Assembly (NCBI GenBank): GCA_030693065.1
Contig: JAUYBL010000001.1
Coordinates: forward strand, 1-64,000
Direction of reading: 5' to 3'
DNA: 64,000 bases
Source of the DNA: Methylococcaceae bacterium
GTDB lineage: Bacteria > Pseudomonadota > Gammaproteobacteria > Methylococcales > Methylomonadaceae
Shown here: positions 44,067 through 54,808 of the stretch, one piece after another
Layout of the letters: every line of letters starts with the position of its first letter
How positions within the stretch are numbered: the stretch's first letter is position 1
Program-made: the position numbers and the translations under genes
The notes under the pieces: model-generated
Seen by the model: the letters and a program-made list of their open reading frames with translations, nothing else
What the model was told of the DNA's origin: nothing
The model's database searches: none

Positions 44067-44942
44067 TTAGTTTTCGAATTGATCAAGAAAGCGCTGCCGT
44101 GCGTTTTTGGCATAAGTAAAGGTTTGGAAAAGCTGCTGTCCGTTTTGATTTTGCAGTGTGTTCTGAATAACACCCAGTTCCGTTTTTAACTCTTCAATTA
44201 AAGGGATCAACTCATCCCTGTTGGCTAGGCAAATATCCAGCCACATGGTCGGATCACTGGAGGCAATACGGGTAAAATCTCTAAATCCACCAGCGGCATA
44301 CTTAAAAATTTCATTTTGTTCATCTTTACGGCCCAGCATATCAACCAACGCAAAGGCCAGAAGATGAGGAAGATGACTGGTCGCCGCCAACACTCCATCA
44401 TGATGTTTGGCATCCATTACTGAAACCAAGCTACCTAGCTTTTCCCATAAGGTTTTGATGGCTTGTAACGCTTGCGGACTGGTGTTGTCGGTAGGCGTAA
44501 TAATCAAGCGTTTACCAACAAACAAATCATCTAAGGAAGCTTCAACCCCGCTTTGTTCCGCGCCTGCAATGGGATGAGCAGGGACCAAGTTCGGCGGAAT
44601 TTCACCAAATACCTGTTCTGCAGCCACCAACACACTGCCTTTAGTGCTGCCGACATCGGTATAAATTGTCTGTGCTGACCAAAGTGGCTGCAAAAGGGTA
44701 AAAATCGCTTTAATACTGGCGACGGGCGTGGCTATCACCACGCAATCTACGTTTTTAACAGCTTCGGCCAAGTCCAGATAATACTCATCAATCACACCCA
44801 GCTGTTTGGCAGTTTGTAGATTAGCTAAATCTTCCGGTCGACCAAACCCCACAATCGTTTGGCTTAAGCCATTTAATCTAGCGGCTCTGGCAATAGAACC
44901 GCCAATTAAGCCCACGCCAATAATGCAAAGCCGATCAAACAT
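44067..44942 (-). CDS. tyrA: Prephenate dehydrogenase
   Basis: 291 residues from MFDRLCIIGVGLIGGS; NAD-binding GVGLIGGS at 9-16, then GSTKGSV and HPIAGAEQSGVEAS. It makes 4-hydroxyphenylpyruvate (or arogenate-derived tyrosine). The start at 44942 overlaps the hisC stop by eight bases; the in-frame extension to 45050 lies in hisC. Confidence 0.93.
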   Translation of the reverse strand: MFDRLCIIGVGLIGGSIARAARLNGLSQTIVGFGRPEDLANLQTAKQLGVIDEYYLDLAEAVKNVDCVVIATPVASIKAIFTLLQPLWSAQTIYTDVGSTKGSVLVAAEQVFGEIPPNLVPAHPIAGAEQSGVEASLDDLFVGKRLIITPTDNTSPQALQAIKTLWEKLGSLVSVMDAKHHDGVLAATSHLPHLLAFALVDMLGRKDEQNEIFKYAAGGFRDFTRIASSDPTMWLDICLANRDELIPLIEELKTELGVIQNTLQNQNGQQLFQTFTYAKNARQRFLDQFEN

Positions 44943-46047
44943 TATTAATCGTGTCAGCGAGCGCCTGAAGGAACAGTTGGTTTTCTGCTTGTGTACCGAT
45001 ACTGATACGTAAATGGTTAGGCAATTCATAATTACCCACTGGCCTGACAATCACGCCTTTACGTAACAAGGCTTCGTAAATAGGTTGACCGGGTTGCCGT
45101 AAATCTACTGACACAAAATTGCCCGCTGACGGTATCCACTCCAAACCGAGCTGCTTAAATCCATAAGTCAGTTGCTGCATGCCTTGAGCGTTGACGCTGA
45201 TAGTTTGTTGTAAATGCTCGTCATCACTCAACGCAGCTTCGGCAGCAACCAAGGCCAACGTATTGTTATTAAACGGCTGCCTAACACGATTAAGAATATC
45301 AGCAATTTCCGGGCTAGACAGACTATAACCCACGCGTAATCCAGCCAAACCGTAGGCCTTAGAGAAAGTACGGGTAATGATTAAATTGGGATATTTCTTT
45401 AACCATTCAATTGAATTAACCGTTTCTACACGACTGACAAATTCAAAATAAGCCTCATCCAATACGCAAACAACCGTATCAGGCAACGCGGCAATAAATG
45501 CTTCAACACTAGCCTGGCTTAGCAGTGTGCCGGTGGGATTATTGGGATTAGCGATAAACACGACGCGGGTATTTTCAGTAACACGTTCAAGCATACCAGC
45601 CAAATCATGACCATAATCAACCGCCGGAACGACGACTGCAGTTGCACCAACAGCTTGGGTAACAAGCGGATACACCGCAAACGCATGTTGAGAAAAAATC
45701 ACTTCCAGCCCAGGTCTTAAAAACGCCCTTGCCACCAACTCCAGGATTTCATTAGAACCATTACCCAAGGTAATCTGGCTATCATCTACCGCATATTTTT
45801 TAGCCAATGCCCGCTTTAAAGCAAAGCCGCTGCCGTCTGGATACAATGCTAAGCTTGGTAAAGCTGCTTGAATTGCCGCCAGCGCTTTTTTCCCCGGCCC
45901 TAATGGATTTTCATTGGAGGCAAGTTTGACAATGTTAGTTAGCCCTAATTCACGTTCCAGCTCTTCAATGGGTTTGCCGGGTTTGTAAGGTACAAGTTGC
46001 TGAACACCTGTCAGAGCCAGGCTATAAATTTTGTTTGCACTAGTCAT
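44935..46047 (-). CDS. hisC: Histidinol-phosphate aminotransferase
   Basis: 370 residues, class II aminotransferase. PLP lysine in TFSKAYGLAGLRVGY; also NPNNPTGTLL and GNGSNEILELVARAF. In this aromatic operon it may also act on aromatic keto acids (HisC2/AroJ role), which is inference. Overlaps tyrA. Confidence 0.93.
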   Translation of the reverse strand: MTSANKIYSLALTGVQQLVPYKPGKPIEELERELGLTNIVKLASNENPLGPGKKALAAIQAALPSLALYPDGSGFALKRALAKKYAVDDSQITLGNGSNEILELVARAFLRPGLEVIFSQHAFAVYPLVTQAVGATAVVVPAVDYGHDLAGMLERVTENTRVVFIANPNNPTGTLLSQASVEAFIAALPDTVVCVLDEAYFEFVSRVETVNSIEWLKKYPNLIITRTFSKAYGLAGLRVGYSLSSPEIADILNRVRQPFNNNTLALVAAEAALSDDEHLQQTISVNAQGMQQLTYGFKQLGLEWIPSAGNFVSVDLRQPGQPIYEALLRKGVIVRPVGNYELPNHLRISIGTQAENQLFLQALADTINNV

Positions 46048-46110
46048 AAATTGATTGAGTAAGAAATGGTTTTGGCAAGCATCAATACTGATGCAACAAA
46101 ATAATGTGTT

Positions 46111-47196
46111 TTATAAAACCGCTTTAGGATAAGAACCAAGAATCTTGAGCATATTTACATTTTCTTTAAGTCTGTCCAGTGCTTGGGCGACTATAGCGTC
46201 CTCGCAATGGCCTTCAAGATCGATAAAAAAAACATAATCCCATAAACCCTGGCGGGAAGGCCTGGATTCGATATTCAACATATCGACACCCAACTGAGCA
46301 AAAGGCTCAAGAATTCGATGTAATGTGCCCGGCTTGTTGTCGGTTGACACCACTAAAGAGGTTTTATCATGGCCTGTAGAAGAGGATGTTTGCTGACCGA
46401 TAATGAGGAAGCGCGTGGTGTTGTTTGGCTCATCTTCAATATTTTTTGCCAATAAGCCCAGCCCGTACAATTCAGCCGCCGCAACACCAGCAATAGCAAC
46501 AGTTTGTGGGTTTTCAACAGACAACTTTGCCGCCTCGGCATTACTACTCACCGCAGTTCGCTTGGCTTTTGGCAAATGTTTATCCAGCCATTCTCGGCAT
46601 TGTGCCAACGATTGTTGATGAGAAAAAACTTCCGTGATTTCCTCAAAATTATCAGTCTTACCCATCAGATTTTGATGGACTCTTATTTCCACTTCGCCGC
46701 AAATTTGCAACGGCGAACTCAAAAATCTATCTAAAGTATGACTGATCACGCCTTCGGTCGAGTTTTCAACCGGCACTACGCCAAACTGAGATTGACCGCC
46801 TTCAACAGACGCAAAAATTTCATTAATGGTAGCGGCAGGTAAGGTCTTAACGGCATGACCAAAATGCTTAAATGCGGCTTGCTGGGTAAAGGTACCTTCC
46901 GGCCCCAAAAAAGCTACTGTCAACGGTTGCTCCAGTGCCAAACAAGAAGACATCAACTCCCGAAAAAAACGCATGGCAGTATCGTCAGACAACGGCCCCT
47001 GATTTAATTCTTTGATGCGCCTTAATACTAAAGACTCACGATCCGGACGATAAAAAGTGCCTTGCTCGCCTGCAGCGATTTTGGTTTTAGCAACTTCGAT
47101 AGCACATGAAGCGCGTTGATTGATGAGTTTAAGAATTTGCTCATCAATCGCATCAATAGTTTTTCTCAGCTCGGACAGCGGCGTGACAGAAGTCAT
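46111..47196 (-). CDS. pheA: Chorismate mutase/prephenate dehydratase (P-protein)
   Basis: 361 residues: chorismate mutase (RKTIDAIDEQILKLINQRA, about 10-90), prephenate dehydratase (FLGPEGTFTQQAAFKHFG; VPVENSTEGVI) and an ACT domain (LEPFAQLGVDMLNIESRPSR) for phenylalanine feedback. Confidence 0.96.
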   Translation of the reverse strand: MTSVTPLSELRKTIDAIDEQILKLINQRASCAIEVAKTKIAAGEQGTFYRPDRESLVLRRIKELNQGPLSDDTAMRFFRELMSSCLALEQPLTVAFLGPEGTFTQQAAFKHFGHAVKTLPAATINEIFASVEGGQSQFGVVPVENSTEGVISHTLDRFLSSPLQICGEVEIRVHQNLMGKTDNFEEITEVFSHQQSLAQCREWLDKHLPKAKRTAVSSNAEAAKLSVENPQTVAIAGVAAAELYGLGLLAKNIEDEPNNTTRFLIIGQQTSSSTGHDKTSLVVSTDNKPGTLHRILEPFAQLGVDMLNIESRPSRQGLWDYVFFIDLEGHCEDAIVAQALDRLKENVNMLKILGSYPKAVL

Positions 47197-47237
47197 GGCA
47201 ACAGCTCTTTTAGTTACGGGTTGTAAACAGTGAATGA

Positions 47238-48317
47238 CTAATGAGTTCTTTCAAACTCAGCCATAAAATCGATCAACGCTTGCACGCCGGCTTCCGGCAT
47301 TGCGTTATAAATACTTGCGCGCATGCCGCCTAGCAAGCGATGACCTTTTAATTCAAACAGCCCATTGGCTTCTGAGGCAGCAATAAAAGCTTTATCAAGC
47401 TCCGTATTGGTCAAAATAAACGGTACATTCATGCGTGAGCGAAATGGCAGGTCCACTGGGTTTTGATATAGCGACGAATTATCAACGGCCTGATACAGCT
47501 TTGCAGACTTAGCGATATTGCGTTGTTCAATGGCTGCCACACCACCCTGCCCTTTTAACCATTGCAGCACCAAGCCGGTCAAATACCAGTTATATGTTGC
47601 CGGTGTATTCAACATTGAGCCATTTTTTGCCTGTTCGGCATAATTAAATACTGGCGGCACTGTGTTTAGTGCATTGCCAAGCAAGTCTTCTCTGACGATA
47701 ACGATGGTCACACCCGCAGGCCCCATATTTTTTTGCGCACCCGCATAAATCAGCCCGTAACGGCTGACATCAATGCTGCGCGATAAAATATTTGAAGACA
47801 TATCGCACACCAACGGCAAGCCTTTGCTATCCGGCACATCAGAAAACTCAACGCCGTGAATGGTTTCATTCGAGGTATAGTGCAAATAGGCGGCTTGTTC
47901 GTCAATCTGCCAGCTGGCGCTGTCCGGAATAGTGGTGAATTTGGAATTTTCAGAGCTAGCACTGACCTGTACTTCACAATAAGCCTGAGCATCACTGATA
48001 GCCTTCTCTGACCAAGCGCCGGTCTTAATATAAGACGCTTTGCGTTTGCCGTTAAGCAGATTTTGCGGAATCAAGGAAAATTGTGCCGACGCACCACCTT
48101 GTAAGAACAGCACTTTGTAATTATCAGGGATTGCCAATAATTCGCGTAAATCGCTTTCTAATGCGTCGGCAATAATCGAAAAATGCTTGCCTCGATGACT
48201 CATTTCCATCACCGACATCCCGCTATCACGCCATTCCAGCAATTCTTGCTGTGCTTGCTGCAATACTGATTCAGGAAACGTAGAAGGACCGGCACTAAAA
48301 TTGAAAATTCTGGACAT
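47238..48317 (-). CDS. serC: Phosphoserine aminotransferase
   Basis: 359 residues; FSAGPSTFPESVL at the start, PLP-lysine motif YAGAQKNMGPAG and MNVPFIL. Makes phosphoserine, also needed for pyridoxal phosphate. Its ATG shares one base with the gyrA stop (TAATG). Confidence 0.96.
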   Translation of the reverse strand: MSRIFNFSAGPSTFPESVLQQAQQELLEWRDSGMSVMEMSHRGKHFSIIADALESDLRELLAIPDNYKVLFLQGGASAQFSLIPQNLLNGKRKASYIKTGAWSEKAISDAQAYCEVQVSASSENSKFTTIPDSASWQIDEQAAYLHYTSNETIHGVEFSDVPDSKGLPLVCDMSSNILSRSIDVSRYGLIYAGAQKNMGPAGVTIVIVREDLLGNALNTVPPVFNYAEQAKNGSMLNTPATYNWYLTGLVLQWLKGQGGVAAIEQRNIAKSAKLYQAVDNSSLYQNPVDLPFRSRMNVPFILTNTELDKAFIAASEANGLFELKGHRLLGGMRASIYNAMPEAGVQALIDFMAEFERTH

Positions 48318-50977
48318 TAGATTTCCTCTTCTGATTCCGAACCTGACTCCAATCCTGACTCTGGCTCGTTGCTTTCGTCAGACAAGTCAGTGGTTTCATT
48401 TTCATCGGATTCCAGATCTTCAAGATCATCACCCTCTTCATCATCAACGCCAGCCAATCCTGCAATACTGTCAACACCAATCACTTTTTCTTGTTTATCC
48501 AAGCGAATAATGGTGACGCCTTGGGTATTTCTACCCACGACTGAAATACCGTCAACACGGGTGCGCACCAAAGTGCCGCCATCGGTAATCAACATAATTT
48601 CATCATTGTCATTGACCAGCACGGCGCCGACGACATTACCGTTACGCTCCGAAGTCTGAATCGCAATCAAGCCCTGACCGCCGCGCTTATGGCAGGTAAA
48701 TTCTTCTAACTTGGTACGTTTTCCATAACCATTTTCAGTAATATTAAGTACCGTGCCTTCAGTGGAAACGATCAAGGAAATGACTCTTTCACCTTCTTTT
48801 AGGCGAATGCCGCGCACACCGGAAGCCGTTCTACCCATGGAGCGCACATCGGTTTCATTAAAGCAAACCGCCTTACCGGTGCTGCTGAATAGCAATACAT
48901 TTTGCTGACCATCGGTAACTGCCACGCCAACTAAGGTGTCTCCTTCGTGCAAATCAATGGCAATTTTGCCGCTGGCACGTTGTCTTTCAAACTCGCTGAC
49001 CGGTGTCTTTTTAACGGTACCGGCAGAAGTCGCCATAAATATGAATTTATTGTCACTAAATTCGCGAATCGGCAACATGGCATTGATTTTTTCGCCCTGC
49101 TCCAACGGCAATAAATTCACGAAAGGCTTGCCTCTGGACGCGCGACTGGCGATCGGCAATTGATATACCTTAAGCCAGTAAACCTTGCCTGCAGAAGAGA
49201 AACACAGAATAGTGTCATGCGTGTTGGTGACAATTAATTTATCGACAAAATCCAATTCTTTTGTGGCTGTTGCCGATTTGCCGCGCCCACCACGACGCTG
49301 CGCCCGATAATCGCTCAATGGTTGGGCTTTAACATAACCTTCATGCGACATGGTCACCACCATATCTTCTTCGGTAATCAAATCTTCGTCAGACAAATCC
49401 GAATGGTTTTGCATGATTTCCGTGCGACGCGGATCAGAATACTGTTCCTTAATCGCAACCATTTCTTCTCTGATGACTTCCATCAAGCGAATATCGCTGT
49501 TCAGGATGGCCAAATGCTCATCGATTTGCTCAAGCAGCTGTCTATATTCATTGACTATTTTTTCTTGTTCCAGACCCGTCAAACGATGCAGACGCAAATC
49601 TAAAATGGCTTGAGCTTGGGTATCTGAAAGCCGATAAATACCTTCAAAAATGCCGAACTCTGCTGGCAAATCTTCCGGCCTAGATCGTGCAGCATCAGCA
49701 CGTTCCAATAAACTTGAGACTAAACCTGCATCCCAAGTCTTCGCCAACAAGCCTTCCTTGGCTTCGGCCGGATTATTGGAGGTTTTGATCAGCTCGATCA
49801 TTTCATCGATATTGGCCAGGGCAACTGCTAACCCTTCCAAAATATGCGCGCGTTCTCTGGCTTTACGCAGATTAAAAATAGTTCTGCGGGTAACGATTTC
49901 TCTTCTGTGGTTAATAAACGCGGCCAGAATCTCGATGAGACTCATGCAATGCGGTCGACCATCCAGCAATGCCACCATATTGATGCCAAACACGGTTTGG
50001 AATTGCGTCTGCTTATAAAGGTTATTTAAAACAACCTCCGGCACTTCGCCACGGCGTAACTCAATCACCATGCGCATGCCGTCTTTGTCGGATTCATCGC
50101 GCAAACCGGAAATGCCTTCAAGCTTGCCTTCTTTAACCAACTCGGCAATTTTCTCCAACAAGCGCGCTTTATTAACTTGATAAGGTAATTCAGTGGTGAT
50201 GATCGCTTGGCGACTGCTATCGCCAATGTCTTCAAAATGACAACGTGCGCGCAAATAGATTTTGCCTCGGCCCGTGCTGTAAGCGTTATAAATACCGGAT
50301 GCGCCATTGATAAATGCGGCGGTCGGAAAATCCGGCCCCGGAATATGCGTCATTAACTCCTGAAGAGTGACATCAGGATTATCGACCATCGCCAAACAAG
50401 CGCTAACCACTTCGTTAAGATTGTGCGGCGGAATATTGGTCGCCATACCCACGGCAATACCGGAGGAGCCGTTAATCAGCAGCGTTGGCACACGCGTTGG
50501 CAACACACGCGGCTCAGACTCGGACTCATCATAGTTGGGGATGAAATCGACGGTCTCTTTGTCCAAATCGGCCAAGAGCTCATGGGCAATTTTTGCCATA
50601 CGCACTTCGGTATAGCGCATCGCCGCTGGTGAATCGCCATCAACGGAACCGAAGTTACCTTGACCGTCGATCAGCATGTAGCGCATCGAAAACGGCTGTG
50701 CCATGCGAACCATGGTGTCATATACAGCAGTATCGCCATGCGGATGGTATTTACCGATCACATCACCGACCACACGCGCGGATTTTTTATACGGTTTGTT
50801 CCAGTCGTTGCCTAACTCACTCATCGCATACAACACGCGACGATGGACCGGCTTAAGGCCATCTCTGACATCTGGAAGGGCTCGACCAACGATAACGCTC
50901 ATGGCGTAATCGAGATAGGACTGTTTCATCTCGTCTTCGAGATTGACAGGAATTATTTCTTTAGCGAAGTTTGACAT
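48317..50977 (-). CDS. gyrA: DNA gyrase subunit A
   Basis: 886 residues. Active-site tyrosine in [10 protein letters not shown] (about 122), quinolone-resistance region [11 protein letters not shown] with Thr at 83 (natural in many gammaproteobacteria) and Asp at 87, GyrA-box QRRGGRG, and a long acidic C-terminal tail (after about 840). First gene of the supraoperon on the - strand. Confidence 0.97.
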   Translation of the reverse strand: MSNFAKEIIPVNLEDEMKQSYLDYAMSVIVGRALPDVRDGLKPVHRRVLYAMSELGNDWNKPYKKSARVVGDVIGKYHPHGDTAVYDTMVRMAQPFSMRYMLIDGQGNFGSVDGDSPAAMRYTEVRMAKIAHELLADLDKETVDFIPNYDESESEPRVLPTRVPTLLINGSSGIAVGMATNIPPHNLNEVVSACLAMVDNPDVTLQELMTHIPGPDFPTAAFINGASGIYNAYSTGRGKIYLRARCHFEDIGDSSRQAIITTELPYQVNKARLLEKIAELVKEGKLEGISGLRDESDKDGMRMVIELRRGEVPEVVLNNLYKQTQFQTVFGINMVALLDGRPHCMSLIEILAAFINHRREIVTRRTIFNLRKARERAHILEGLAVALANIDEMIELIKTSNNPAEAKEGLLAKTWDAGLVSSLLERADAARSRPEDLPAEFGIFEGIYRLSDTQAQAILDLRLHRLTGLEQEKIVNEYRQLLEQIDEHLAILNSDIRLMEVIREEMVAIKEQYSDPRRTEIMQNHSDLSDEDLITEEDMVVTMSHEGYVKAQPLSDYRAQRRGGRGKSATATKELDFVDKLIVTNTHDTILCFSSAGKVYWLKVYQLPIASRASRGKPFVNLLPLEQGEKINAMLPIREFSDNKFIFMATSAGTVKKTPVSEFERQRASGKIAIDLHEGDTLVGVAVTDGQQNVLLFSSTGKAVCFNETDVRSMGRTASGVRGIRLKEGERVISLIVSTEGTVLNITENGYGKRTKLEEFTCHKRGGQGLIAIQTSERNGNVVGAVLVNDNDEIMLITDGGTLVRTRVDGISVVGRNTQGVTIIRLDKQEKVIGVDSIAGLAGVDDEEGDDLEDLESDENETTDLSDESNEPESGLESGSESEEEI

Positions 50978-51256
50978 TGATCCCTATAAACACATGAATA
51001 CCGGCCAATAGCTGCGGGCCGACAAATTTTTACTAACTTAAAAGACCATCTGTGCAGGCAATGCCTGTTAATCCATTATTTTCAGATGTGACTTGGTAAC
51101 GGCGAGATTATAACAAACTGACTTGTTAAGGTCGAAGGCCATAAAGCCAATGTGTAACAGTTGATGATTATCTGATAAATCTTTACACGAAATATCCTGA
51201 TGCATTCGGCCATCCTCTGGGGCCTTATTGCTAAAAGCCAATGACAATAATTTGTT

Positions 51257-51976
51257 TTAAGCGAACACCTCAGCCAGAAAATTCTTCATGGCAAGCAAGG
51301 ATCGTTTATCGGCATTGGCTTGATATACCGTACCGAATGTTGGGTCATTAGCCTTGGGATTGGTAAACGCATGCACGGTGTGGCCATAAGTGTGTAACTG
51401 CCAGTCTGCACCGGCTTTGGTCATTTCTTGCTCAAAAGCAAGCACCTGTTCAAAAGGCCCCATCGGGTCATCATGACCATGCAAGGCCAGCACTTTGGCT
51501 TTAATAGAATTGCCCTGGAGATTGTCTGGTGGGTTTAGCAAACCATGAAAACTGACAACACCTTTTAAATCAGCACCTGCTCTGGCCAAATCAAGTACAC
51601 ACAACCCACCGAAGCAAAAACCCATCGCGGCAATTTTACTGTCATCAACCCAAGGTAACAATCTGACAGCATACAGCGCAGCCTTGATGCGCTTTTGCAA
51701 CAAGCCACGATCGGCCATAAACGGCTGCATCAATTTTGAATTTTGTTCAGGACTGTTGCCTCTTACGCCCTTGCCGTACATATCCAATGCAAAACCAACA
51801 TATCCCAATTCGGCAATTTTTTTAGCTTTTTCTGCAACAAAATCATCTCGGCCACCCCAGGCATGACTGATTAAAACAGCAGGCCGACGTTCGGTAATGG
51901 CATCATCAAAAGCAAAATAAGCTTCTAACAGCACATCGCCATCAAGATAACCAATGGAGTTACTGACAATTGCCAT
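51257..51976 (-). CDS. Dienelactone hydrolase family protein
   Basis: 239 residues, alpha/beta hydrolase. Nucleophile elbow GFCFGGLCV with Cys, ALHGHDDPMGP for the Asp and YGHTVHAFTNP for the His. Family members hydrolyse lactones or esters; the substrate is unknown. Nine bases downstream of the phosphatase gene in the same direction. Confidence 0.88.
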   Translation of the reverse strand: MAIVSNSIGYLDGDVLLEAYFAFDDAITERRPAVLISHAWGGRDDFVAEKAKKIAELGYVGFALDMYGKGVRGNSPEQNSKLMQPFMADRGLLQKRIKAALYAVRLLPWVDDSKIAAMGFCFGGLCVLDLARAGADLKGVVSFHGLLNPPDNLQGNSIKAKVLALHGHDDPMGPFEQVLAFEQEMTKAGADWQLHTYGHTVHAFTNPKANDPTFGTVYQANADKRSLLAMKNFLAEVFA

Positions 51977-51985
51977 GCTGGATCC

Positions 51986-52480
51986 TTATTCGTATACAGG
52001 CACTTGGCCGGATTGTTGTAGCGATTCCAAAAATCCGGCTGAAGCAGCTTCAGCCATATCCAGCACCCGCTCAAAGCCATATTTGCCGCCATAATAAGGA
52101 TCAGGCACCTGACGTTCTTGCAACTGCGGAGCGAAATCAAGAAAGTACCTTACTTTGTGCTGATGTTGCTCTGGACAAGCCTTAATTAATACTGAGTAAT
52201 TATCATCATCCATTGCCAAGACAAAATCGAAATCTTCAAAATCACCAAAAACGACTTTCCTAGCACGAAGATTATTCAGCTCAACACCACGATCTCTTGC
52301 TGCACTTTGAGCCCGTAAGTCAGGCGCTTCATCTATATGATAAGCATGCGTACCAGCTGAATCGATCACAAAATAATCGTCTAAAGATCGCTCCTTAATC
52401 AATTTAGAAAAAACACCTTCCGCCGTGGGTGACCGGCAAATATTGCCCATACATACAAAAAGAACTTTAATCTTTTCCAT
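51986..52480 (-). CDS. Low-molecular-weight protein-tyrosine phosphatase
   Basis: 164 residues. Catalytic loop CMGNICRS (C10, R16, S17) and the general-acid Asp in VPDPYYG. It dephosphorylates phosphotyrosine proteins; Wzb-like partners are absent nearby, so the target is unknown. Confidence 0.93.
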   Translation of the reverse strand: MEKIKVLFVCMGNICRSPTAEGVFSKLIKERSLDDYFVIDSAGTHAYHIDEAPDLRAQSAARDRGVELNNLRARKVVFGDFEDFDFVLAMDDDNYSVLIKACPEQHQHKVRYFLDFAPQLQERQVPDPYYGGKYGFERVLDMAEAASAGFLESLQQSGQVPVYE

Positions 52481-52679
52481 AGTTACCCTCTCATCAAAAC
52501 GTAATAATTCATCAATTATGCTTATTGTATCGTTCGACTAAGTAAAATGGCAGACAAGAATAACCCAATGCCTTGCTCTCACTACGCATGGCTATCGGCA
52601 ATTACAGCGATTTATTTCATGATTAACTATCCACAGCGATTAAAATGGCAATTCCAGATTTTTAACGGCCGTTAATTTA

Positions 52680-53612
52680 ATGAAAGAGCAATTGTTTACC
52701 TTTGAACAAATTCACATTGAAGTCGCCAGAAATGCTTCCGACGATTTCAACCTGTTTCACGACAAACACAAATGGCTGCAAATCACCCATAATCCGTTCA
52801 AAGGTCCGATTGTGCTGGGGTTTCAACTAAATACACTGATTGAATACCAGATACGTTTGTACCGTAAGGCAAACCATGAAGAGCAAATCATCACTGATAA
52901 GAAGCTGCGTTTTAGTAATTACCAAATGATCTTCGTCAATGCGCTAAGACCGAGCCAAGAACTGTCGCTGGAAATTAAAAAAACACTGATAAACACCATC
53001 CCTGATTTAACGTTAACTAATCGTGTAGTTATCAAATCGCAAGGCAAGACGATATTGCTGGGCTACAAAAAAGAAACACAAACGCCGCTGTTCCTGAATA
53101 ATACCGATTTAAGCGGATTGCCGGATCTTGATACAGTCGCCGATGCAAGCCTGATTCCTGGCAGCGGGTTCTTTTTAAAACGCAAATGGCTGCAAAACGG
53201 TAACGTTAAAAATTTCTTGTCGGGATCGCTGGCCGAGCAATCAGAATATTTTGATGAGCTGGCCCAGGTCGCCAATTATCCCGAGGTATTTCCTTGCAGC
53301 TTAACATCTGGCGTTTTACTGGAAAAAGCGCAACTGGAAAACCACGACTTTAAGGCCAATCCGATGGTCTACACCTCGCACGATATTTCGGTTGACCGTT
53401 TACTGATTAGCCAGTTAAAAGATAATGACAAAGTTTATATTCTGGTTAAGCAACTCCCCGAATCAGCGGAAAACACCCTCAATCACACCAGCATCTTATT
53501 GCGCACTTACGAATGTTACGGCGTATTGGCGAACAAAGAAATTTTGTTCAGAATCAAGCTTAATCTGGTGCCATTGGAAGAAATCATCAAAAACTTGAGA
53601 TTAAAAAGTTAG
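52680..53612 (+). CDS. Putative hot-dog fold protein, 310 aa
   Basis: The start ARNASDDFNLFHD followed by NPFKGPIVLGFQL recalls the MaoC/R-hydratase pattern (S-x-D-x-N-x-x-H and FxGPIxHG) although the key His is not certain. A second half repeats a similar length, so a double hot-dog is plausible. No signal or membrane segment. A hydratase or thioesterase-like role would be inference. Confidence 0.55.
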   Translation: MKEQLFTFEQIHIEVARNASDDFNLFHDKHKWLQITHNPFKGPIVLGFQLNTLIEYQIRLYRKANHEEQIITDKKLRFSNYQMIFVNALRPSQELSLEIKKTLINTIPDLTLTNRVVIKSQGKTILLGYKKETQTPLFLNNTDLSGLPDLDTVADASLIPGSGFFLKRKWLQNGNVKNFLSGSLAEQSEYFDELAQVANYPEVFPCSLTSGVLLEKAQLENHDFKANPMVYTSHDISVDRLLISQLKDNDKVYILVKQLPESAENTLNHTSILLRTYECYGVLANKEILFRIKLNLVPLEEIIKNLRLKS

Positions 53613-53742
53613 CCGTTGTAGACAGTCATGACCAAACCATTCAAGAAAACTAATCCGTGGGATACCTAGAGCATCAGCCAAGGATTACAATAACCATTAA
53701 GCCGCTAATTACGCGCTCTCTAATTATTAACAACAGCACGCC

Positions 53743-54333
53743 ATGCATAAACTAAATATATTAATTGCCTTCTCTCTGCTGACCGTGACTGCATGTACCA
53801 GCCAGCCAGCCAAAGATACACAGCCGGTGTCGGCTCCTCCTGCTATTGCAACACCAGCAACGTCCGAACAAGCCCCACCGCTTACCGAGCTTAAAAACGG
53901 CAAAACATTAAACATGGTTAGAGTGATGGACGGTGCCGCATGTAAGAATGACTTGCAAGGCGTGAAAGGGACGTTTCTTGTCTATGCCAATCCAGACGAT
54001 ATTGAGCGCATCAAGCGCGAAAAAGGCGCGCAAATCTTTGCCGATTTTGAGATAAAAATTCAAAACTTAGCCTCTGAGGCATTGCAAACAGCAACTGACG
54101 CAACCAATCTCGCTGAAGATCCCTTTGCTATTAGTGCACAAGTAGTCCAACAAAAAATAGCCAATCAACTGACTGCAAATTTTCAAGACTCCATTGCTGC
54201 TGGTCTCCAGCGTTTTCAGCAAGACACAACCTTATCTATTGATATTGTCCCATTTACCCCTTCATTGATTTTTTATCAAAAAGCTTGTGAAGCTACTCAA
54301 CTGGAACCGGATGAGTCGCAAGCACCGCAGTAA
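53743..54333 (+). CDS. Lipoprotein, 196 aa
   Basis: Signal peptide with lipobox LTVTAC (Cys about 19), then a Pro/Thr/Ala-rich linker and a helical domain (ERIKREKGAQIFADFEIKIQ). No family recognised. It ends 40 bases before the pterin dehydratase-like gene. Confidence 0.75.
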   Translation: MHKLNILIAFSLLTVTACTSQPAKDTQPVSAPPAIATPATSEQAPPLTELKNGKTLNMVRVMDGAACKNDLQGVKGTFLVYANPDDIERIKREKGAQIFADFEIKIQNLASEALQTATDATNLAEDPFAISAQVVQQKIANQLTANFQDSIAAGLQRFQQDTTLSIDIVPFTPSLIFYQKACEATQLEPDESQAPQ

Positions 54334-54373
54334 TGATCGCCCCCTTTTAACTAACTACCCAAGAGGTATTCAG

Positions 54374-54757
54374 ATGGCCTGGAGAGAACGTACCCACGAA
54401 GACACCTATACAGATGCTGAAGTTGAAGAGCGTCTCAAAGACGAATTGCCGCACTGGTATCTGGAAAAGGGCTGGATTCGCCGCAAATACAAAACCAGTG
54501 GCTGGAAAGCCACGCTGATGGTGGTTAACACGGTCGGACATTTGGCTGAAGCGGCTTTTCATCACCCCGACTTGACGGTTTCTTATGCGTTTGTCATCGT
54601 CAAACTGGTCAACCATGCCGCCAAAGGTATTACCAATAAGGATTTTGAACTGGCGCGCAAGATTGAAGAGGTCATTAGCTGGCAACCCGGCAAGGAAGGG
54701 GGCGCCTTGACCGGCACACCGGATGATCCGCGTTTTAAATACATCAAATACGATTAA
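54374..54757 (+). CDS. Pterin-4a-carbinolamine dehydratase-like protein
   Basis: 127 residues from ATG 54374 (AAGAGG before it); the longer frame from 54287 overlaps the lipoprotein gene. The C-terminal part has the PCD/DCoH fold features VGHLAEAAFHHPDLTVSYAFV and LVNHAAKGITNKDFELARKIE; the catalytic HHP motif is kept. It may dehydrate 4a-hydroxy-pterin or act as a molybdopterin-related or regulatory variant. Confidence 0.85.
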   Translation: MAWRERTHEDTYTDAEVEERLKDELPHWYLEKGWIRRKYKTSGWKATLMVVNTVGHLAEAAFHHPDLTVSYAFVIVKLVNHAAKGITNKDFELARKIEEVISWQPGKEGGALTGTPDDPRFKYIKYD

Positions 54758-54808
54758 TAAATACACTTACCGCTCTCTAATCGATGTAATAAACCTTTAA
54801 AACACAAC

